DNA of 64,000 nt from Erinaceus europaeus. Taxonomy: Eukaryota > Chordata > Mammalia > Eulipotyphla > Erinaceidae. Where the stretch lies: positions 40,760,602-40,824,601 of the forward strand of contig NC_080185.1 in the NCBI RefSeq assembly GCF_950295315.1. The letters are read 5' to 3'. Positions 43,169 to 54,790 of the stretch are shown here, piece by piece; position 1 is the first letter of the stretch, and every line of letters starts with the position of its first letter. Below the pieces are notes generated by a model. The model ran no database searches. It was not told the origin of the DNA and was given only the letters and a program-made list of their open reading frames with translations. Made by a program: the position numbers and the translations under genes.

Positions 43169-43715
43169 CTGAAGGTGTTTAAACTGGGCAAGTGGCATGA
43201 TTAAAACACCACTTGAGGGCAGCATTGCAGAGAAAGTCCTGTATGTGAAATTAATTGGTGTTGCATAAAAAGAAGAAGGAGAAAGAGAATCAGCAGCAGC
43301 TCTGTGGGCAATCAAATCTGAGAAATTATGAGTCAGATAAAGTCAGACTTAAAAAATGTTTCTTTATTGCAAGATTTCTCAGATCCTTTAACATGCTAAT
43401 CAAGTACACCGGGAATCTTCTGGAGAGATTAACATGTGCCCCAGTGTCTAAACTTGGACTCAGGATCTTTCATTTAATAGGGAGTGTGTACCCAGGCTAA
43501 AGTTCTCCAAAGGACAATTGCAGAGGCATGCCTTTGGGGAGACCCCTTGGGCAATGGGTGTCCAAGAGGCACTGGAGGGAAATGAAAGTGGGCTGGGAGA
43601 CTACTGGCAACAAAATAGGTGTGGTGGAATAGAGGACCACACTGCTTCCCACCCCCATCGCTCAAGTGACAGCACAGTCAAACATGAAACTCTTTGCAAA
43701 GGATGAATGGAGGTG
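43169..43715. other. No recognised feature
   Basis: About 550 bp unassigned; no ORF with features of a gene. Confidence 0.35.
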
Positions 43716-43875
43716 GGGTAGAAAGCATAATGAATGGCTATGCAAATAGACTTTCATACCTGAGGCTTCAAAGTCCCCAATGGTTACGCAAATAGACTCT
43801 TATACCTGAGGCTCCCCGGTTCAATCCACCAGAAACCAGAGATGAGCAGTGCTCTAGTAGTTAAAAAAAAAAAAA
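43716..43875 (+). repeat. SINE type C with internal tandem duplication of its head
   Basis: aatggctatgcaaatagact at 43,732 and aatggttacgcaaatagact at 43,779, each followed by a cctgaggct phrase; poly(A) at 43,861-43,875. Confidence 0.8.
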
Positions 43876-43929
43876 AAGGATGAATGATAGGGATTGGGGA
43901 AAAACATCTGCTGAGAAGACAGAATCTAT

Positions 43930-44208
43930 GTTTTACTCTTTTATTTCTGGGACTCGGTGCCTGCAATACGAAGCCTCTGCTACTGGCTTCGATTTTTTCC
44001 TTTTTTTAATTGGGTAGGACAGAGAGAAATTGAGAGGGGGGATATAAATGGGAGAGAGAAAGACAGACACCTGCAGACCTGCTTCACCGCTTGTGAAGTG
44101 ATCCCCCTGCAGATAGGGAGTTGGGGGCTCGAACTGGGATCCTTGAGCGGGTTCTTGTGCTTTGTGCTATATGTGCTTAAACCAGTGCACTACCAACCAG
44201 ACCCCTTA
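43930..44208 (-). repeat. SINE type A/B, antisense
   Basis: Minus-strand head ggtctggttggtagtgcact at 44,203. Confidence 0.75.
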
Positions 44209-44378
44209 CTCTTCTTTTTCTATTATTTTTGATAGGACAGAGAGAAAGACACCTGCAGACCTTCTTCATTACTCTCGAAGCCTCCCTCCTGCAGGTGGGG
44301 AGTAGGGGCTTGAACCTGGGTTCTCGAGCATAGTAATATGTACACTCAACCAGGTGAACCACCACCCAGTCTTCTACC
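44209..44378 (-). repeat. SINE type B, antisense, short
   Basis: Head gactgggtggtggttcacct at 44,374. Confidence 0.75.
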
Positions 44379-44389
44379 ATAGATTTTTC

Positions 44390-44622
44390 TATTTAATCTT
44401 TTTAAATTTTTTTATTTATGTATTTATTGTTGGATAGAGACAGAGAGAAATTGAGAGAAGTGAGGGAGATAGAGAGGGAGAGAAAGACAGAGAGACACCT
44501 GCAGCCCTACTTCACCACTTGTGAAGCTTTCCCTCTACAGGCAGGGACCAGTTGCTTGAACCTGGGACCTTGTGCACTGTAATGTGTGCGCTTAACCAAG
44601 TGCGCCACCTCCTGTCCCCCTA
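44390..44622 (-). repeat. SINE type B, antisense
   Basis: Third antisense copy in a row; TTTATTTATGTATTTATT at the tail side. Confidence 0.8.
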
Positions 44623-44671
44623 CCATAGAATTTTTATTATTACTTTTCTGTTCCACTTTAAAGGAAGTTTA

Positions 44672-44965
44672 GGGGGAGTCAGGCGGTAGCACAGTGGGTT
44701 AAGCGCAGGTGGGGCAAAGTGCAAGGACCGGTGTAAGGATCCCGGTTCGAGCCCCCCAGCTCCCCACCTGCAGGGGAGTCGCTTCACAGGCAGTGAAGCA
44801 GGTCAGCAGATGTCTATCTTTCTCTCCCCCTCTCTGTCTTCCCCTCCTCTCTCCATTTCTCTCTGTCCTATCCAACAAGGACAGTAATAACTACAATGTA
44901 AAAATAACAAGGGCAACAAAAGGGAATAAATATATAAATAAATATTTAAAAAGAAAAAGAAGTTT
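44672..44965 (+). repeat. SINE type A
   Basis: Near-consensus; B box ggttcgagcccc at 44,744. Confidence 0.9.
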
Positions 44966-45240
44966 GGGGGCTGAGCAGTGAACACCCAGTTGAGTACACA
45001 TTACCTACCACCCGTATTCAATCCCCCATTCGCAAATATGGGGTGGCTTCATAAGCAGTGGAGTAGTGCTTTGGGTGTTTCTCCTTCTCTCTCCCTCTCT
45101 GTTTCTCTCTGATTCTATCACAGTGGGGGGAAGAAAAAGAAAAACTAACTGCTGAGAGCAGTGGAATCATCATGCAGGCACTGCACCCCAGCAATAACGT
45201 GGTGGCAAATGTTGATAAGAATAATAACAAAATTAAAGAT
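44966..45240 (+). repeat. SINE type B long form, diverged
   Basis: Head ggggctgagcagtgaacacc; 3' module around 45,150-45,210. Confidence 0.65.
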
Positions 45241-45619
45241 AAAGTTAAAGCAGTTTCCCTGGGAGTTTTATACAATTGTCACAATTTGAAAAACTATCTA
45301 ATTGTTCATATTGTGACTCAAGAGGAGGGTGTGGCTGGTAAAACAAAAATCACCCACTTACTGGGCAGGCTACATATTCTGCTGAGAACTATTGGACTGA
45401 AAGGGTTTTTTTTTTTTGTATAAAAACAAAAAAGAGGGAGAAGGAAGGTAGGGAAGGAATTTTCTACCTTGGGTATGTTTCAATGTATTATTGAGTATAT
45501 TCTTCATAAAAAAAAAAGTTTTGTGGATATCCTTGAAACAAAAGCTATATAGGTTACAGTGTCCTGGTTACATGGGAAATGCTCAGAAGTAACAGTTAAC
45601 TAGGAAAACTTCACCAGGA
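45241..45619. other. No recognised feature
   Basis: Includes poly(T) at 45,406-45,418 and poly(A) at 45,509-45,518. Confidence 0.3.
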
Positions 45620-45678
45620 AAACTCCTGGAAGTCGTTAGATAATATAATAAGATGGCAGACTACAAATTAATATATGA

Positions 45679-45892
45679 GGGGCCAGGCAGTGGCATACCT
45701 GTTTGATCACACATTATAGTGCACATGAACACAGGTTCAAGCACCTGGTCCCCACTTGCAGGGGGAAAGCTTCACAAGTAGTGAAGCAGGGCTGCAGGTG
45801 TCTCTCTGTCTCTCTCCCTCTAACTCGCTCTACCCTCTCGATTTCTGGGTGTCGCTATCCACTAAATAAAGACTATAAATTTTTTTAAATTA
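45679..45892 (+). repeat. SINE type B
   Basis: Flanked by ATTAATATATGA / ATTAAAATATGA, a probable duplication. Confidence 0.8.
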
Positions 45893-46134
45893 AAATATGA
45901 AAATCTGTGGTACTCCTCTATATAAAGATTAGCTAAGAGAAGAAATCCATAAATTGACCCCTTTGACTATAGCAGCAAAATAAAATATCTAGGAACAAAC
46001 TTAATAAAGGAAGGAACATTTTTGTACACTGAAAATTATGAGTCACTATTAAACAAAATAGAGACACAAATATATGGAAAGATATCCCAAGTTTATGGAT
46101 TGGAAGAATTAACAGTATTAAAATAACCATCCTA

Positions 46135-46247
46135 GAGCCGGGTGGTGGTGCACCTGGTTGAAGGCACACATTACAGTGTGCAAGGACCTAGGTTCAAGCT
46201 ACCAGTCCCCACCTACAGGGGAAAGCTTCACAAGTGATGAGACAGTG

Positions 46248-46301
<54 letters not shown>

Positions 46302-46362
46302 TTCTCTACCTGTCTCTCTCTCCTTACCTCTCAATTTCTGTCTCTTAAAAAAGTTAAAGAAA
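46135..46362 (+). repeat. SINE type B with (TC)n expansion
   Basis: (TC)n at 46,252-46,307. Confidence 0.8.
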
Positions 46363-46660
46363 GAGAGTCGGGCGGTAGTGCAGCCGGTTAAGCGCACATG
46401 GAGCAAAGTGCAAGGACCGATGTAAGGATCCTGGCTCTAGACCCCGGCTCCCCACCTGCAGGGGAGTCACTTCACAGGAAGTAAAGCAGGTCTGCAGGTG
46501 TCTTTCTCTCCCCCTCTCTGTCTTCCCTCCTCTCTCCATTTCTCTCTGTCCTGTCTAACAACAACAACATCAATAAAAACAACAATAATAACTACAACAA
46601 TTAAACAAGAGAAACAAAAGGGAATAAATAAAGTTAAAAAAGCTTTTTAAAAAGTTAAAG
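46363..46660 (+). repeat. SINE type A
   Basis: Head gagtcgggcggtagtgcagc; inserted at the tail of the previous B copy. AAAGTTAAAGAAA on both sides (46,350 and about 46,650). Confidence 0.85.
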
Positions 46661-46849
46661 AAAAAAGGAAAATATTTTTACATGACCATTCTACCCAGAG
46701 CCATAGATATATTTAATGCCATCCCAGTACCTAACATCACCAAAGCAATCTTGAGGGGGAAAATAACAGTAATAGAGGCATCACACTCCCTGACCTCAAA
46801 TTATACTGCAGAACTATTATTTTAAAAAAAAGGGAAAAAAAAGCCTGGT

Positions 46850-47130
46850 GGGAGTTGGGCGGTAGTGCATTAAGCACACATGGCGAAAAGCACAAGGACT
46901 GGCCTAAGGATCCTGGTTCAAGCCCCCAGCTCCCCACCTGCAATGGAGTCACTTCACAGGTGGTGAAGCAGGTCTGCAGGTGTCTATCTTTCTCTCCCTC
47001 TTTCTGTCTCCCCCTCCTCTCTCCATTTCTCTCTGTCCTATCCAACAATGACGACAGCAATAACAACAACAATAACTGCAACAATTTAAAAAAGAGTAAC
47101 AAAAGGGAAAATAAATAAATATTTTTTAAA
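46850..47130 (+). repeat. SINE type A
   Basis: Short head gggagttgggcggtagtgca; interrupts L1-H. Confidence 0.85.
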
Positions 47131-47236
47131 ATCCTGATACTGGAACCAAAATAGACATAAAAACCAATAAAATCGAAACCCTACAAAATGGGAGAAGATT
47201 TTCACATGCCATACAATAGATTAAGATCTAGTTCTT

Positions 47237-47669
47237 TATTCCAGCCTTTAGGTTTATGATTAGTCAACAATTTGTTTAGCTTTATATGTTAACTCTTTTT
47301 TCAGCCACCAGGTTCCAGATGCTACCATGATGCCAACCAGACTTCCCTGAGCAGATGACCCCACTGATGTGTCCTGGAGCCCCGCTTTCCCAGAACCCCA
47401 CCCCACGAGGGAAAGAGAGACAGGCTGGGAGTATGGATCAGCCTGCCAATGCCCATGTTCAGCAGGGAAGCAATTACAGAAGCCAGACCTTTCACCTTCT
47501 GCACCCCATAATGACCCTGGGTCCATACTCCCGGAGGGGTAAAGAATAGGGAAGGTATCAGGGGAGGGGATGGGATATGGAGTTCTGATGGTGGAAATTA
47601 TGCGGAGTCGTGCCCCTCTTACCCTATGGTTTTTGTAAGTTTCCTTTTTATAAATAAAAAATATATATA
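47237..47669 (+). mobile_element. L1 long-type 3'-UTR insertion with 11-bp TSD
   Basis: ATCTAGTTCTT at 47,226-47,236 and 47,670-47,680. Only the last ~430 bp of the UTR is present (ccagcctttaggtttatgat to ataaataaaaa). Confidence 0.9.
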
Positions 47670-48149
47670 TCTAGTTCTTACCAGTATATGTAGTCTGCCG
47701 ATATATAAAGAACACACTAAATTCAGAAAAAAGAATATTAAATAGCAATAAAAACAAGCAATCCCATAAAGATTGGTAAAGGACATGGACAGAATCTTCT
47801 CCAGAGAGATCCAGATTGCTAATAGACGTATTTTAAAAATGCTCAGAGTCACTGATGTTCAACTATCATCAGTGCAAACAGAAACAACTATGAGATATGA
47901 CTTTATACCTGCAAGAATATCATACATTATAAAGGACAGAAACAACAAGAATTGGTGAGGATGTGGGGGAAAGGAACCCATCTGCACTGCTGGTGACAGT
48001 ATAAATTGTTCCAACCCCTGTGGAAAACAGTCTGAGATTTCTCAGAAAGCTAGAAATGGACATACCCTATGACCCAGAAATCCCTCTCCTGGAACAGATG
48101 ATCCAGTGTGAGAGGTTAGCAAAAACATAACACCAAGAAAAGAAAGCAG

Positions 48150-48430
48150 GGGGCTGGGTGGTGGCGCATCCAGTAAGTAACACAGGTTACAAGGCATAAG
48201 GACACCTTCAAGCCCCATTCCCCACCTGCAGGGGGGAAGCTTCACAAGCAGTGAAGCAGGTCTATAAGGTGTCTATCTTTCCCTCTCCCTCTCTGCCTCT
48301 CTCCCCTTTCAATTTTTCTCTGTACCATCTAATAAAAAAGAAAGAAAGAAAAATGCCCAGGAGTGGTGGACACATCATGAAAATACCAAACCCCAGTGAT
48401 AACCCTGGTGGCAATTTAAAAAGGGGGGGG
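48150..48430 (+). repeat. SINE type B long form
   Basis: Head gggctgggtggtggcgcatc; ends in the ccccagtgataaccctggtg module and a G-run. Confidence 0.8.
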
Positions 48431-48827
48431 GGGAGGTGGAAGAGAAGGAAAGAAAGCAACAACTGGAGAGATGCAGGGGAGCTAATACATGAAGAGTTAG
48501 GGTGCACCTGATATCATCCTGATCTATCTGTCTCAGATTTTCAGAGGCGTTTCATGTCTGATTTTGCATTAAAAAGCCTAGAAAGAGCAGAAGGTATAAG
48601 TTATTTTGACATTAGAAACCACAATTATCAGACTCTTTCCAGAACATTCCTTTTTAAGGAGAGCAGTTACCTGGGAAACTGACAGGAGTTGTTAGCCAGA
48701 GCAGGGAAAAATTAGGGCATGTCAATCTTTCCTCCTCAGCAATTTAGAGAAAGTAGCACCACTCAAATACAGTAAAAAGAACTTTAAAGCTTCTTCCCTG
48801 TAGGCACAGGAACTTTAGAAATGGAAA
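48431..48827. other. No recognised feature
   Basis: Unassigned. Confidence 0.3.
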
Positions 48828-49045
48828 AGGGAACTGGAGTTGGTGTATTGCACCAAAGTAAAAGACTCTGGGGTTAGTGGGGGGGGGGGGAGTACAGGTC
48901 CAAAAAGGATGACAGAGGACTTAGTAGGGATTGTATTGTTATGTAGAAAACTGAGAAATTTTATGCATGTACAAACTATTACATTTGCTGTTGAATGTAA
49001 GACATTAATCTCCCAATAAAGAAATTAGGAAGAAAAGAAATAAAG
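48828..49045 (+). mobile_element. L1 short-type 3' UTR fragment
   Basis: caccaaagtaaaagactctg (48,851), G-run (48,877-48,891), atgcatgtacaaactatt, then caataaagaaatt. Confidence 0.88.
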
Positions 49046-49059
49046 AAAGAGAGAGGGGG

Positions 49060-49135
49060 GGGGAGGGAGGGAGGAAGGAAGGAAGGAAGGAAGGAAGGAA
49101 GGAAGGAAGGAAGGAAGGAAGAAAGGAAGAAAGAG
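49060..49135. repeat. (GGAA)n microsatellite
   Basis: Directly upstream of a type A SINE. Confidence 0.95.
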
Positions 49136-49425
49136 GGAGTCGGGCGGTAGCACAGTGGGTTAAGCGCATGTGGCACAAAGCGCAGGGACCAGCATAAGTA
49201 TCCTGGTTGGAGCCGCCGGCTCCCCACCTGCAGGGGAGTCGCTTCACAGGTGGTGAAGCAGGTCTGCAGGTGTCTATCTTTCTCTCCGCTTCTCTGTCTT
49301 CCCCTCCTCTCTCCATTTCTCTCTGTCCTATCTAACAACGACAACATCAATAACAACAGCAATAATAACTACAACAACAATAAAAACAACAAGGGCAACA
49401 AAAGGGAAAATAAGATTAAAAAAAA
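49136..49425 (+). repeat. SINE type A
   Basis: Head gggagtcgggcggtagcaca; (GGAA)n on both sides. Confidence 0.9.
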
Positions 49426-49488
49426 GAAAGAAAGAAAGAAAGGAAGGAAGGAAGGAAGGAAGGAAGGAAGGAAGGAAGGAAGGAAAGG
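49426..49488. repeat. (GGAA)n microsatellite
   Basis: Grows out of the SINE tail through AAAG units. Confidence 0.95.
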
Positions 49489-49737
49489 GAATGAGGTGAA
49501 ATGGTGACACACCCAGTAGAATGCACATTTTACCATGTGAAAGGACCCAGATTCAAGCCCCTTGTCCCCACCTGCAGGGGGTAAGCTTCTCAAGTGGTGG
49601 AGATGTGTTGTAGATGTCTCTTCTTCTCTTCTTATCTCTGTCTATCCCTATCTCTCACCCTTTATCAAATAAAAAGGAGAAAAATGGCCACTAGGAACAT
49701 TGAAGTCATAGAGACACTGAGCCACAGCCATCATCCA
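49489..49737 (+). repeat. SINE type B long form
   Basis: aaatggccactaggaacatt module at 49,682. Confidence 0.75.
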
Positions 49738-49877
49738 GAGAGAGAGAGAGAGAAAAGAAGGAGGAGGAGGAGCAGGAGGAGGAAGAGGAGGAGGAGGAGG
49801 AGAAGGAAAAAGGAAGGAAGGAAGGAAGGAAGGAAGGAAGGGAAATGAAGGAAGAAAAACAGAGAGAGAAGGAAAGA
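49738..49877. repeat. (GA)n, (GGA)n and (GGAA)n purine tract
   Basis: About 140 bp of almost pure purine on the plus strand. Confidence 0.9.
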
Positions 49878-50100
49878 GAGGGACCAGATGGTGATGCACC
49901 TGGTTAAATGCACATAATTCAGTATGCAAAAACAGAAGTTCAAGCCCCTGGTCCCTACTTGCAGGAAAAGTTTCACAAGCAGTGAAGCAGGTCTGCAGGT
50001 GTCTCACTGTCTCTCTCCCTCCCTATTTCCCACTTCCCTGTAAATTCCTCTCTGTCCTATCAAATCAAATCAAGTAAAAAATAAAATAAATTATTTTAAA
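49878..50100 (+). repeat. SINE type B
   Basis: Head gggaccagatggtgatgcac. Confidence 0.75.
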
Positions 50101-50169
50101 GAGAGAAAGATAAAGAATGAAGGAATGAAAAGAAAGAAGGAAGGAGAGGAAGGAGAGAGAGAGAGGAGG

Positions 50170-50300
50170 GAACAGGGTTGGGGAGACAGCAGAACAGTTC
50201 TGCAAATAGATTGTTATGCCTTAGGCTCTGAGGTCGCAGGTTTAGTTCTCTGCACCACCATAGCCAGAGTTGAGCAGTGCTCTGGGGGTGGGGCGGGACA
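50170..50300 (+). repeat. SINE type C
   Basis: ttctgcaaatagattgttat, ctctgcaccaccatagccag and gagcagtgctctgg in order. Confidence 0.75.
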
Positions 50301-50591
50301 ATTGTTAGTTACATGACAACTAGACATTGACTATGACATGAAGCAAATGATCCTGGGTTCTTGGTACCTGCTATGGAAGCCCAACTTCCAAAGTGGCCAA
50401 GTTTTCCTGCTAGTTGTCCAGGTCGTATCAGTGTCCTCAAGACAGATGGCAGGTAGAAACAATGGTGGTAGCTTAGTGGAACTGAGACAAAGAATGAGAC
50501 AAAACCTCCAACCAGGAGGCTTCTTTCACAACTGGGGTGTTGATTTTTTCCACCTGAGCAAAGCTCCAACAGTTCATATTTATAATCTTGT
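50301..50591. other. No recognised feature
   Basis: Part of a 121-codon plus-strand frame (50,338-50,703) lies here. It runs into a SINE and has no recognisable domain. Confidence 0.35.
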
Positions 50592-50870
50592 TTTATTTGT
50601 ACTTTTATTTTCCACCAGGGTTATCACTGGGGCTCCATGCCTGCACAATGATTCTACCATTCCCATTCCAACAGCAAAAAAAAAAAAAAAAGAATCTTTC
50701 TGATAGAGGGTGAAAGAAAGAAATTGAGAGGGAGAAGGAGGAAGCTCCATCACTCATGACACTTGCCCCCTGCAGGTGGGGACTGGAGCTTGAACCCGGG
50801 TCCTCATGCATGTTAAGGTATGTATGTGATCAATCAGGTGTGCAATTACTCTGCCTCCAGCTCACACTCA
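50592..50870 (-). repeat. SINE type B long form, antisense
   Basis: Antisense 3' module caccagggttatcactgggg (50,618), poly(A) interruption at 50,677, body and head to 50,865. Confidence 0.7.
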
Positions 50871-51004
50871 TAAATTCAGTGCAGGCACCATGAAACTGTG
50901 ACCCCGCAAGGTTTCTCGGTTGCCATCTCACAGAGATGTGAGTCCAGAACGAATTCAACTGTCTTTAAGTAGGTAACAGGAGGAGGCTGAATGGATATAG
51001 AAAG

Positions 51005-51262
51005 AAGGGTAGCACAGAGGGTTAAGCACAAAGGGGCGTGAAGCACAAGGGCCAGTGTAAGGATCCCGGTTGGAGCCCCGGTTCCCCACCTACAGGAGTG
51101 TCGTTTCACAGGCAGTGAAGCAGGTCTGCTTGTGTCTATCTTCCTCTCCTCTTCTCTGTCTTCCCCTCCTCCCTCCATTTCTCTCTGTCCTATCCAACAA
51201 CAACGACAGAAATAACAACAACAATGATAAACAACAAGGGCAACAAAAGGGACCCAAAAAGA
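51005..51262 (+). repeat. SINE type A, 5'-damaged head
   Basis: Head shortened (gggtagcacagagggttaag); B box ggttggagcccc. Confidence 0.8.
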
Positions 51263-51340
51263 AAGAAAGAAAGAAAGGAAGGAAGGAAGGAAGGAAGGAA
51301 GGAAGGAAGGAAGGAAGGAAGGAAGGAAGGAAGGAAGAAG
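51263..51340. repeat. (AAAG)n/(GGAA)n microsatellite
   Basis: Starts at the end of the SINE A tail, as at 49,426. Confidence 0.95.
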
Positions 51341-51794
51341 GGGGTGGGCAGAAAGCATTAAGAGGCAAAGAACTCAACCTGCTTCTTTTGCAGTTCCAAA
51401 GACTTCAAGAGAGAGCGTGCCAAAAACCCAGAAAAGCCAGGGATGAAATATTTACCCTCAAACTCAAGGTCTAAAATGGCTGACTGTGAAATCAGCTGAA
51501 TGAGGACAACTTTAACAGGAGAAAACTCCAGCATATTAAAGTGATCCATCAGGCTCTCCTATTGCTTATCAGTGAGAATTGGCTGAATCCATTTTCTGGA
51601 CTTGCCAGCAAAGGTTGTTCAAGCTTTTCTCCTCGTAAGGAGTAAAAGGAGCAAGCCCTGGATAGTTGCCCTGCAGACTATTTTTTCCCCTGTGTGTATG
51701 GCAGAAAATATGCAATGAGCAGTACAATGTGAGGGAGTGGAAGTGTGGTACTGTGGGGGAGAAGACAGTAAGTAAAAATTAGAATGGGGAGTTC
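51341..51794. other. No recognised feature
   Basis: About 450 bp unassigned. Confidence 0.35.
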
Positions 51795-52047
51795 TTTTTT
51801 TTTCAAGTTTATTCATTTATGTATTTATTTTTACTTTTTTATTATCTTTGTTTATTTATTGGATAGAGACAGCCAGAAATTGAGAGGAGATGGGGGGATA
51901 GAGAGGGAGAGAGACAGAGAGACACCTGCAGACCTGCTTCACCACTCACAAAGCTTTCCCCCTGCAGGAGGGAACCGGGGGCTCAAACCAGGGTCCTTGT
52001 GCACTGTAACATGTGTGCTGAACCAGGTGCACCACCACCCAACCTTG
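51795..52047 (-). repeat. SINE type B, antisense
   Basis: Head ggttgggtggtggtgcacct at 52,045; near-consensus body. The duplication may be GGGGAGTTCTTT (51,785 and 52,048). Confidence 0.85.
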
Positions 52048-52109
52048 GGGAGTTCTTTCTGAGCCATAGGTCCTTTTGACTATTTGGTAAAACCTAAGGC
52101 TTTCTTGTC

Positions 52110-52335
52110 AGAATAATTTTTTTTAATTTTTATTATCTTTATTCAGTGGATAAATACAGCCAGAAATTGAGAGGAATGGAGAGATAGAGAAGGAGAGAGG
52201 CAGAGAGACATCTGCAGCACTGCTTCATCATTTGTGAAGCCTTTCCCCCTGCAAATGGGGACTGGGGGACTTGAACCCGGGTCCTTGCGCACTGAAACAT
52301 GCACTCAACCAGGTGTGCCAAGACCCAGCCCCAGA
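52110..52335 (-). repeat. SINE type B, antisense
   Basis: Head ggggctgggtcttggcacac at 52,333. CAGAATAAT on both sides (52,110 and 52,333). Confidence 0.85.
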
Positions 52336-52344
52336 ATAATATTT

Positions 52345-52748
52345 TTACATGCATAACATAAGGATACAAGCAGTGACACACCTGACAGAGCACAAAGATT
52401 ATAGCGCACAAGGACCTGAATTCAAGCTCCTAGTCTCCAACTGCAGTAAGGAAGCTTCACGAGTGGTGAAACAATGCTGCAGGTATCTCTCTCTCTTTCT
52501 CTCTCTTTCTTTCTCTCTCCCCCCTCTTCCTCTCTCTCTTTTAAAATATTTTATTTATTTATTAGTGAGAAAGATAGGTGGAGAGAGAGAAAGAACCAGA
52601 CAACACTGTGGTATATGTGCTGCTGGGGATCAAATTCAGGACCTCATGCTTGAGAGTCCAATGCTTTATCCACTGCACCACCTCCCATACCACCCTCTCC
52701 CTCAATATCACCTTTCTCATCTCTCAATTTTTCTCAATCTAATAAATT
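52345..52748 (+). repeat. SINE type B, split by antisense SINE D
   Basis: Pieces 52,345-52,545 and 52,690-52,748. Confidence 0.7.
52546..52689 (-). repeat. SINE type D, antisense, nested
   Basis: Minus-strand head ggtggtgcagtggataaagc (52,683 down); tail side (TTTA)n. Confidence 0.8.
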
Positions 52749-52761
52749 AAGTAAAGAAATG

Positions 52762-53048
52762 AAATATTTTATTTCTTTTTTTATTTTCCCTTTTGTTGTG
52801 TTGCCCTTGTTATTTTTTATTGTTATTGTAGCTATTGTTGTTATTGATGTCATCATTGTTAGATAAGACAGAGAGAAATGGGGAAGACAGAGGGGGAGAG
52901 AAAGATAGACACCTGCAGACCTGCTTCACTGCCTGTGAAGTGACTCCCCTGCAGGTAGGGAGCCCAGGGTTCCAACCGGGATCCTTAAACCCGTCCTTGC
53001 GCTTCATACCACATGCGCTTAACCAACTGCGCTACCACCAGACTCCCG
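52762..53048 (-). repeat. SINE type A, antisense
   Basis: Head gggagtctggtggtagcgca at 53,046; duplication GAAATATTT(C/T)ATTTCTTT at 52,759 and 53,047. Confidence 0.88.
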
Positions 53049-53844
53049 AAATATTTCATTTCTTTCATGTCTCTTATTTTCTTTTTTTTTATTACTAGTC
53101 ATGAGGCAGGGATATGAGCAGCAGCTATGTTTCTCTCCTCTCCTCTCCCGGATCAACTAGGAATACCAGAGGAGACCATCTGGGACCAAAACAAGACAGG
53201 ACTAGTATTCAGGAACCCACCAAGTCACCAGTGAGTGCAAACACGTGTGGATGGTGGACATAGAGGAGCCTAGGGAGAGATTAAGTGGCTGGTAACAGTC
53301 CGGCAGTTTATCAGTTGAGACATCACCTCCAGTCTGTTCCACCAACAAGGGGACAGCTGAAGGGAGGAAAGGACTCCCTGGAGACTCACCAAGTGCAACT
53401 CTGAGTCTCCATTGCTACTGCCCTAAGAATCTGGAGCAGCGACAGGGAGGGACACCAGGGGACAGAGATCTAACCAGGAAACTCAGGAGAAGACCTATAC
53501 CTCGGTACCACAGCGGTGGGGCTGTGAAAGTCTCTTTGCATAACCAATGGATTATCTCTGCCACACCCTGCTTTATCTCTTGGTCAGGAGTCAGTGATTA
53601 AGCTAAGAAGCCTACTTATACTTTAAAAGCCCTCAGGCTCCCATAGCCTACAGGGAAGAAAAAGCACAAAAGAGGCTTTTAAGCCACTGAGCTCCAAATC
53701 AGGGATTAAAATACTATTGAAACAACTGTCAACTTCCACCACTGTGAACCCTTTAATTACCTTACTTAGACACAAGTCAATCCAGGAAATAGTGATCAGT
53801 AATTTGAAAAGTACTGAGAGGGAACACATAACATAATATATAAA

Positions 53845-54790
53845 ATGGTTAAACCAATAAGAAGAAATATTGGAGAAATGAACTAGGACAAGAGGCCAGC
53901 TAAAAGGCCCCCAAAGGGTGAAGCACAAAATAAGGAGGTCAACATCCAAATACTAGCTAAGGAAATACTCACAGGAATGAGTAAAAAGTTTGAAAGAATT
54001 GTAATCAGAAATACAGGAACAACCAATGAGACTCTGAAAGAAAACACTAACTATCTCCAGGTTATTAGAGAGCTGAAAGCTGAAATAGCTGAGCTAAGAA
54101 CACAACTAGCTGAACAAGGCAAAACAGTATCAGAACAGGGTAACAAAATAGATGAACTCCAGAAAACAGTAGAGGGCAGAGAGAATAGAATCAATGAGGC
54201 TGAAGACAGAATTAGCAAGAGCGAGGACAAATTAGAGACAACTGAAAAAGAAGTAAGAGATCTCAAAAAGAGATTAAGAGATGCTGAAAACAACAACAGA
54301 GTCCTATGGGATGACTTCAAAAGAAACAATATACACATTATTGGCTTACCAGAGGAAGAAAGCATTCTTCAGGCCATAATAGCTGGGAACTTCTCTAGTC
54401 TAGACAACATCAAAGATATAAAGATTCAAGAAGCCCATAGGGTCCCAAACCGAATTAACCCAGACTTAAAGCCACCAAGACACAACATATTTAGAATCGA
54501 AAGGAATAAGGATAAAGAAAGGATCCTGAAGGCTTCAAGAGAAGAATCAAAGAGTTAACTACAGAGGAAAACTCATAAGATTAGCAGCAGACTTCTCCAC
54601 AAAAAACACTACAGGACAGAAGAGAATGGCAAGTGCTCAATGAGAAAGGTTTTCAACCAAGACTACTCTATCCTGCTAGACTGTCATTCAGACTAGATGG
54701 AGGCATCAAAACCTTCTCAGACAAGCAACAGTTGAAGGAATCAACTATCACCAAGCCTGCCCTGAAAGAAGTTCTGAAAGGTCTTCTATA
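53845..54790 (+). pseudogene. L1-B ORF1, disrupted
   Basis: The ATG at 53,845 begins MVKPIRRNIGEMN and stops at once at TAG. An internal frame 53,977-54,558 (193 codons) holds the coiled coil and most of the RRM (IHIIGLPEEE; a four-residue deletion follows relative to L1-A) through KERILKASREE. A shift at about 54,545 and a gap near 54,630 break the C-terminal domain. Compared with the intact L1-A copy it is inactive. Confidence 0.93.

Larger units (their letters stand above)
45620..48148 (+). mobile_element. Old L1 ORF2 in pieces (L1-H)
   Basis: Colinear ORF2 pieces at 45,620-45,678, 45,893-46,134, 46,661-46,849, 47,131-47,236 and 47,670-48,148. They cover the region from [13 protein letters not shown] through KFNDIP and WIPLPDL-like to the cysteine region (48,000) and [18 protein letters not shown]. 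They are separated by four SINEs and one L1 3'-UTR insertion. All frames are broken. Confidence 0.75.

Noticed and set aside
48979..49593. Minus-strand frames rich in FLPSFLPS
   Set aside because: Translation of (GGAA)n tracts and a SINE.
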